A stretch of DNA of 55,081 bases from a virus. A program made the translations under genes and the position numbers. Shown piece after piece: positions 51,764 to 55,081 of this stretch. Within the stretch, counting starts at the first letter, position 1. The number at the start of each line of letters is the position of its first letter. Location: positions 1-55,081 of the IMG/VR virus record IMGVR_UViG_3300029787_000060; one strand, 5' to 3'. The notes under the pieces are model-generated. The model was given only the letters and a program-made list of their open reading frames with translations. It did not search any database and was not told the DNA's origin.

Positions 51764-52167
51764 GACTCATCCTTATCATTTGCGACTGTCTCGCTCCAGC
51801 TTTCATACTCGTCACTGTTTCTCCACTTCTCGTATTCCTCATCGGGATCAATCTCGTATCGAGGCTTGGGGTTTGGATCAAAGTCCTCATCCCCCACCCT
51901 GTTAGGGTCATCTGGCAGTGTTCTCCAGTCTGTATATACTCGTCCCATCCTTTCCTCCTTTATCCAGTCTTTAATGTGATATGTAATTTCTTTCTCGTGC
52001 CTTCCGCATTTGACACACATTCGGTTGTTCTTAGTTCCTGTCTTGAAGTACCGCCATTCATGATACTCCAGTAAGCAGGGAGCCTGATCTAGCAGCTCTT
52101 CAAACCTTAGATACATCTTGTCATGAAGGGCAATGATCTTGTCACAGAGTAGATGTAATTTGTCCAT
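51760..52167 (-). CDS. Zinc-ribbon-like protein with acidic tail
   Basis: A 135-aa protein with CLLEYHEWRYFKTGTK (Cys31, His36) and RMCVKCGRHEKEI (two Cys), a plausible C-H-C-C zinc site of the kind seen in small phage regulators, then a disordered Asp/Pro-rich half. GAGGGCTT precedes the ATG. A repeated hairpin lies 15 nt upstream of the start. Confidence 0.58.
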   Translation of the reverse strand: MDKLHLLCDKIIALHDKMYLRFEELLDQAPCLLEYHEWRYFKTGTKNNRMCVKCGRHEKEITYHIKDWIKEERMGRVYTDWRTLPDDPNRVGDEDFDPNPKPRYEIDPDEEYEKWRNSDEYESWSETVANDKDES

Positions 52168-52181
52168 AAGCCCTCAATGTA

Positions 52182-52207
52182 AGGCCCGTCTCGTGGGCCA
52201 AGCGGCT
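52182..52207 (-). repeat. 26-bp leader element, copy A (hairpin)
   Basis: The element AGCCG(C/T)(T/C)T(G/A)GCCCACGA(G/T)ACGGGCCT on the minus strand occurs here and at 52418-52443, 22 of 26 bases alike. A perfect 5-bp stem GGCCC/GGGCC with a 7-nt loop lies 15 nt upstream of the ATG at 52167. A structured leader or translational operator is possible. Confidence 0.6.
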
Positions 52208-52222
52208 GAAGTTTACAGCTTT

Positions 52223-52387
52223 TCAAAGTGGCGGACAGTGATATCCAGAGATACCCTTCCTGACAAATCGATGGCCCATTGCCAGCTTCCCGCCATATAT
52301 CTTCTTAAACAAATGCCTCGGTAGCCTTACTGTGTGAGACAGCAATGGCCCGTGGGTATAGTGATAAGTTAGCTTAGTCATATACAT
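52223..52387 (-). CDS. Short gene (54 aa), hypothetical
   Basis: A 54-codon frame from ATG 52387 to TGA 52223, coding for a basic protein with MYMTKLTYHYTHGPLLSHTV and a KKIYGGKLAMGHRFVRKG middle. GAGGGGAAGTAAA precedes the ATG at an ideal distance. His/Lys/Arg-rich content resembles a small DNA- or RNA-binding protein, though no family fits. The copy B hairpin is 30 nt upstream of the start. Confidence 0.6.
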   Translation of the reverse strand: MYMTKLTYHYTHGPLLSHTVRLPRHLFKKIYGGKLAMGHRFVRKGISGYHCPPL

Positions 52388-52417
52388 TTTACTTCCCCTC
52401 TATCCAAAAATTTAATG

Positions 52418-52443
52418 AGGCCCGTATCGTGGGCTAGACGGCT
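52418..52443 (-). repeat. 26-bp leader element, copy B
   Basis: Second copy of the element at 52182-52207, with substitutions at four positions. The 5-bp stem has one weakened pair (GGGCT in place of GGGCC). It lies 30 nt upstream of the ATG at 52387, as copy A lies 15 nt upstream of its gene. Position relative to starts is conserved in kind, not in distance. Confidence 0.6.
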
Positions 52444-52526
52444 AACTCCTGCGTCATTTTCTGGAGCCTCAAGGGAAGCATCGCATAGTTAGCTGCGGGT
52501 GTTATCGGGGGGAACAAATCAACCGT

Positions 52527-52554
52527 AAAAAACCCCTACGCACCGCCCGCTGGC
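52527..52554 (-). terminator. Weak leftward terminator candidate
   Basis: Read leftward, CGCC-AGCG-GGCG forms a 4-bp stem and TGCGTAGGGG is followed by six Ts. It follows the stop of the gene at 52581-53066 by about 27 bases. The stem is short, so confidence is low. Confidence 0.3.
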
Positions 52555-52580
52555 GTTTGTTAAATTCCTCCTATGTTTCA

Positions 52581-53066
52581 TCAAATAACTACGCCAAAAC
52601 CCCCGCAAGATTGGCATTCAGGGTCTATTGGGTGCATTTCTTCATCGCCATAGCCGAAGCAATCCGGGCAACCGTGCGTTTCGTCCCACAATTGACAAGC
52701 CTCCTCATTTACCGCATCAACAGCCGCCCAGTAATTTTTTGAGAAAGTATCCGGGTCTGTATCTTCTAACTCAACAACCACGCTGTCACATTCTACGTCT
52801 AAACCTTCGACAATCGACCCAACCTGAAGCCTAAGCACCTCAATACCCTTTGCGGGCATCTCCATAAAGCGGGGGAGTGTTCTTAATTCCTCACAAGAAT
52901 ACCACCTGTCTTCCTTATCTATACTTCGAACCAGTACGCCAACAGCAGGGCCGCAAGGGGTGCATTTGTAAGTGTTCCTGTATAATTCGTAAAGACTCTC
53001 AAAACCGAAGTCTTCAAAGGCAAGCCTTAAAATATCATGCCCTGTATTATCGAGTGTCATCGTCAT
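52581..53066 (-). CDS. Hypothetical protein with C-terminal zinc module
   Basis: A 161-aa protein whose last 33 residues hold HGCPDCFGYGDEEMHPID and CQSCGGFGVVI, a CxxC...CxxC module of the DnaJ-type cysteine-rich kind, probably zinc-binding. The rest (NTGHDILRLAFEDFGFESLY start, central beta part) is unrecognised. AGGAAA precedes the ATG. Confidence 0.65.
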   Translation of the reverse strand: MTMTLDNTGHDILRLAFEDFGFESLYELYRNTYKCTPCGPAVGVLVRSIDKEDRWYSCEELRTLPRFMEMPAKGIEVLRLQVGSIVEGLDVECDSVVVELEDTDPDTFSKNYWAAVDAVNEEACQLWDETHGCPDCFGYGDEEMHPIDPECQSCGGFGVVI

Positions 53067-53085
53067 TTTCCTATCCCGCTGGCGT

Positions 53086-53277
53086 TCATTTACAGTCTAT
53101 ATCTGGGTTGTATTCAGGCCAACCTAGATCCCCTCCCGTGTCCCTGTATAACCTAGTCATCTCGCAGTAATCCGATTGATGGCGCAGAGCTTCTTGGTTG
53201 TCGGCATTCCCTGCAATTCCAAGAGAGAGCAATGCCAAAAACAAAAAGATAAATACTTTATGTATGTCACTCATCAT
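53086..53277 (-). CDS. Small secreted or membrane protein
   Basis: A 63-aa protein with a hydrophobic signal-like segment VFIFLFLALLSLGIAG, then DYCEMTRLYRDTGGDLGWPE with a final Cys. I recall similar YCEMv...GWPdY proteins in phages and plasmids; none is characterised. AGGAGAACG precedes two tandem ATGs. Confidence 0.62.
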   Translation of the reverse strand: MMSDIHKVFIFLFLALLSLGIAGNADNQEALRHQSDYCEMTRLYRDTGGDLGWPEYNPDIDCK

Positions 53278-53284
53278 CGTTCTC

Positions 53285-53539
53285 CTATGGGTTTAAATCT
53301 CGTGAGGTTAATGGTCTGAGGTCATTCTCACTGTGTTCTTCTACATCAAATTTATAATCTGTTTTCTTGGTAGTATCTGGTACAAAGATAGCGTTAATAA
53401 AAATATGGCTTTTACTTAGTCGTATAAAAGGAATTTCTTTTGCTCCTTGTACTTCGTCCAGAATGGAATTAACTTCTTGTCTAGGTATGGAACTAAAAAC
53501 ATCATCATGATTTTTTCTTTTCTTAATCCAAATCATCAT
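53285..53539 (-). CDS. Small hypothetical protein
   Basis: An 84-aa basic-then-acidic protein with WIKKRKNHDDVFSSIPRQEV and a FIRLSKSHIFINAIFVPDT beta part. GGAGGACA precedes two tandem ATGs at 53539 and 53536; the second has better spacing. A structured leader lies upstream (53554-53607). Function unknown. Confidence 0.55.
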   Translation of the reverse strand: MMIWIKKRKNHDDVFSSIPRQEVNSILDEVQGAKEIPFIRLSKSHIFINAIFVPDTTKKTDYKFDVEEHSENDLRPLTSRDLNP

Positions 53540-53553
53540 TGTCCTCCAAATTT

Positions 53554-53607
53554 GCCTGACCCAATTGACACCGACTCAACTCTAGCCGCGCCTCAACTGA
53601 GTCAGGC
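53554..53607 (-). promoter_or_regulatory. Leader with mutually exclusive stems
   Basis: On the minus strand GCCTGAC (53607-53601) can pair with GTCAGGC (53560-53554), or GACTCA (53603-53598) with TGAGTC (53578-53573). The two 5' arms overlap, so the stems exclude one another, as in attenuators. It sits just upstream of the ribosome site of the gene at 53285-53539. Confidence 0.4.
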
Positions 53608-53613
53608 TTTCTT

Positions 53614-54114
53614 TTACATGTGAGTTAATACTGGATCATACTCTCGCTTGTCATGCTCAGGATGATCTGGATGGTGCTTGGCATAGACCTCTAAGATATT
53701 CAGAACATCTCCCAAATCTATAGCGCAATGACCATCACTGATTGGATCTTTCTCTAACCACTCAGGGCAATCGACCCAGTATTGATACTCGGTTACTGGT
53801 CTCTTGGTAGAGTGATCGTAATAACTATCACGAGTCTCTCGCTCAACAGATAGATCATACTTGTCGCAAAGCTTTTGAATTTGCCTCCTGTACGATGCAT
53901 TCATTGCTTTGTTCATATCATTGCGAAGCTCGATAATTCTCTTTTCAGTTTCAAGCTTCTCTGATTTTAACTCGCCCAAGACTTCTCTTGACCTTCTCAA
54001 AACATTCTTCGAGTCCTCAATATGTTCCTTCCATTTTTTGATCGACTCGTCTTGTGCCGAAACATTGTCTTTAAGAACTTCTATTTTGGTCATGTACTTA
54101 TCATACAATTTCAT
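53614..54114 (-). CDS. Coiled-coil hypothetical protein
   Basis: A 166-aa protein with a long coiled coil (about 10-85; LDNVS...ESIKKWKEHIEDSKNVLR) and a globular charged C-terminus (EYQYWVDCPEWLEKDPISD). The start overlaps the previous stop (TAATG). Coiled-coil phage proteins in this region may bind other phage or host proteins; none known to me. Confidence 0.55.
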   Translation of the reverse strand: MKLYDKYMTKIEVLKDNVSAQDESIKKWKEHIEDSKNVLRRSREVLGELKSEKLETEKRIIELRNDMNKAMNASYRRQIQKLCDKYDLSVERETRDSYYDHSTKRPVTEYQYWVDCPEWLEKDPISDGHCAIDLGDVLNILEVYAKHHPDHPEHDKREYDPVLTHM

Positions 54115-54293
54115 TACGCACCCCTCCGGTATGTATACTTAACACCCTTGTGCCTGATCACTCGCTTCCGCCCTATCACTATGTCGCTGCTTGCAGTAGC
54201 CTCGAAGCCTCGATAGACAGAGAAGGTTCTGTCTACCGAAACGAGGCGGAGGAACGGATTCAAGTTAGCCAGTAATATTTTAAAACTAAACAT
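54114..54293 (-). CDS. Small basic hypothetical protein
   Basis: A 59-aa basic protein with FKILLANLNPFLRLVSVD and a terminal RRVIRHKGVKYTYRRGA-like tail. The ATG at 54293 has GGAGGTTCACA upstream, which decides the start; a longer frame to 54365 lacks this. The stop overlaps the next gene's ATG. Confidence 0.55.
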   Translation of the reverse strand: MFSFKILLANLNPFLRLVSVDRTFSVYRGFEATASSDIVIGRKRVIRHKGVKYTYRRGA

Positions 54294-54693
54294 TGTGAAC
54301 CTCCGGTGTCCAATAAGTGTTGACTGGTCTATAGGTACAGTCCCAAGTGTCGAAGCAACAGCCATCGACTATCGCTGTCAGGTGACCTGAGTTCCTGACA
54401 ATCGCAGTATCAGGATGATCCTTCCAATACTTAAGCTTGATCAGCTTTCCATTGGAGTCCCTCGGACACTTATTCTTTTGCCAATCTAGTCTGCTTAGAT
54501 ACTCCATCCATACAATGTCTTGATTAGGCCAAGCGTACATCTCTAATCCGATCTTCATCAGGTCTTCAAAGACTAACTTGTAAGCCATACCAGTGGCGTT
54601 ACTTATCGCTCTGACTACGCAGTCATCTTTAAATTTTTGATTTATCCTCATAGAGGATTCGCACTGCTCAATGAATGGTATTTGCTGCTTCAT
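54286..54693 (-). CDS. Papain-like-fold protein, putative
   Basis: A 135-aa protein with DDCVVRAISNATGMAYKLVF (C25), SGHLTAIVDGCCFDTWDC (H104, D115 or D118) and a WEYLSRLDW-type middle. The order Cys...His...Asp and the strand-turn of GHLTAIVDG are those of papain-like cysteine peptidases found as small proteins in many phages. Whether the triad is functional cannot be judged by eye. Confidence 0.68.
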   Translation of the reverse strand: MKQQIPFIEQCESSMRINQKFKDDCVVRAISNATGMAYKLVFEDLMKIGLEMYAWPNQDIVWMEYLSRLDWQKNKCPRDSNGKLIKLKYWKDHPDTAIVRNSGHLTAIVDGCCFDTWDCTYRPVNTYWTPEVHNV

Positions 54694-54977
54694 TACGCTG
54701 CCTCCCGCTTGCTGTTGTAACCCCTGAGAGAGGCTGTCACGACCTCTGTGACGCGAGTGTGAGCAGCGATAAACTGTCTGCTGAGTTTGTTACGAACGGC
54801 CACAGGATCGAGCGTGGCGCGTTCTGATACTGACACTGTGAGATAATGCTCAGTGCCGCAGTACCTTCCCTCACCCTCAGCCTTGAGGCTTTCGATGAGA
54901 GATTTCTTCTCTTCATTGAGATCTGCAATCTGTGCAGAGAGTGCGGCTATTTGGTCTACTTTATCTTGATGTTTCAT
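54693..54977 (-). CDS. Small conserved phage protein
   Basis: A 94-aa protein with an N-terminal coiled coil, GEGRYCGTEHYLTVSVSERA and RNKLSRQFIAAHTRVTEVV blocks. Similar proteins occur in many phages near replication and host-takeover genes. GGAGGTTCCAC precedes the ATG; its stop overlaps the next gene (TAATG). Function unknown. Confidence 0.65.
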   Translation of the reverse strand: MKHQDKVDQIAALSAQIADLNEEKKSLIESLKAEGEGRYCGTEHYLTVSVSERATLDPVAVRNKLSRQFIAAHTRVTEVVTASLRGYNSKREAA

Positions 54978-55006
54978 GTGGAACCTCCAAAGTTCATTTT
55001 AGTTAT

Positions 55007-55022
55007 GCCCCCCGAAGGGGGC
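55007..55022 (-). terminator. UUCG-tetraloop hairpin
   Basis: Read leftward, GCCCCC-TTCG-GGGGGC forms a perfect 6-bp GC stem with a C(UUCG)G loop, an exceptionally stable RNA fold. It lies eight bases past the stop of the gene at the right edge. No T-run follows, so it may slow or protect the transcript, or be an intrinsic terminator that is imperfect. Confidence 0.55.
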
Positions 55023-55029
55023 GTTAGAT

Positions 55030-55081
55030 TTAAGCGGCCTTCTCGTCAGCTTCATCTTCAGATTGCAGTGACTTGAGATGG
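55030..55081 (-). CDS. 3' end of an unidentified gene (cut by window edge)
   Basis: The last codons of a leftward gene, ending at TAA (55032-55030), encode an acidic tail HLKSLQSEDEADEKAA. Only this fragment is visible, so no family can be named. Confidence 0.55.
   Translation of the reverse strand, partial: HLKSLQSEDEADEKAA

Larger units (their letters stand above)
52388..52580 (-). other. 193-bp leader and spacer with hairpins
   Basis: No convincing gene. It contains copy B of the 26-bp element (52418-52443), one copy of the 12-bp CCCGCTGGCGTT repeat (52546-52557) and a T6 run read leftward after a GC stem (52527-52554), which could be a weak terminator for the gene at 52581-53066. Three very short frames (7, 20 and 27 codons) exist here but cannot be defended. 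Confidence 0.5.

Noticed and set aside
52434-52517. 27-codon leftward frame (VDLFPPITPAAN-type peptide) before copy B
   Set aside because: Protein-like in look but only a TTG start with no ribosome site; too short to support.
1-55081. Temperate lifestyle or integrated prophage
   Set aside because: No integrase, excisionase, repressor or att-like repeats were seen, although genes outside the window cannot be excluded.

Overview
The window looks like most of the genome of a lytic, short-tailed (podovirus-like) marine Caudoviricetes phage. The evidence is the terminase, a P22-type portal, an HK97-fold-type capsid protein, gp4- and gp10-like neck and stabilisation proteins, three or more large internal virion proteins, and no tape measure, sheath or long tail tube. 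Many of the small structural proteins belong to families I know mainly from uncultured marine phages, so a marine proteobacterial host is likely. That is inference; nothing here identifies the host. I saw no integrase, tRNA, CRISPR array or IS element. Both ends cut through genes: the small terminase on the left and an unknown leftward gene on the right.

Layout. (1) 1-231: 3' end of the small terminase gene. (2) 232-807: a 576-bp regulatory stretch with a 23-bp tandem repeat (five units), a near-consensus sigma70 promoter, a second extended -10 promoter candidate, and an AAGGATT array in both orientations just before the large terminase gene. (3) 808-15 kb, rightward: packaging and head genes (terminase, basic repeat protein, portal, GroES-like co-chaperonin, scaffold, decoration, capsid, then a terminator), small basic proteins, neck and adaptor proteins, and fibre-like proteins. 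(4) 15-22 kb: tail-fibre module in which six predicted 2OG-Fe(II) oxygenases are interleaved with a glycine-rich adhesin-like protein and a tail-assembly chaperone. (5) 21.9-25.8 kb: lysis-type module with membrane proteins, class 3 lipase, lipoprotein, 3TM holin, GH24 lysozyme with a cysteine at the usual aspartate position, and a SNase-like nuclease. (6) 25.8-44.2 kb: stabilisation protein and internal virion or ejection proteins, ending with a 3067-residue polyvalent protein carrying an HExxH site.

(7) 44.2-47.96 kb, leftward: recombination module made of RecB-like nuclease, DUF1071/Sak-type annealing protein, SSB-like protein, HNH protein and a second PD-(D/E)XK protein. (8) 47.98-50.7 kb, rightward: RusA-like resolvase, an unknown protein, a T7-type primase-helicase and a further unknown. 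The two modules diverge from a 25-bp gap with back-to-back Shine-Dalgarno sites. (9) 50.8-55.08 kb, leftward: small early-type genes, mostly unknown, with structured intergenic segments, including a small 54-codon gene. No DNA polymerase is visible, so it either lies outside the window or the host enzyme is used.

The strongest candidates for something undescribed are the six-oxygenase fibre module, the two repeat arrays flanking the late promoter, and the structured leaders of the right-hand leftward genes.
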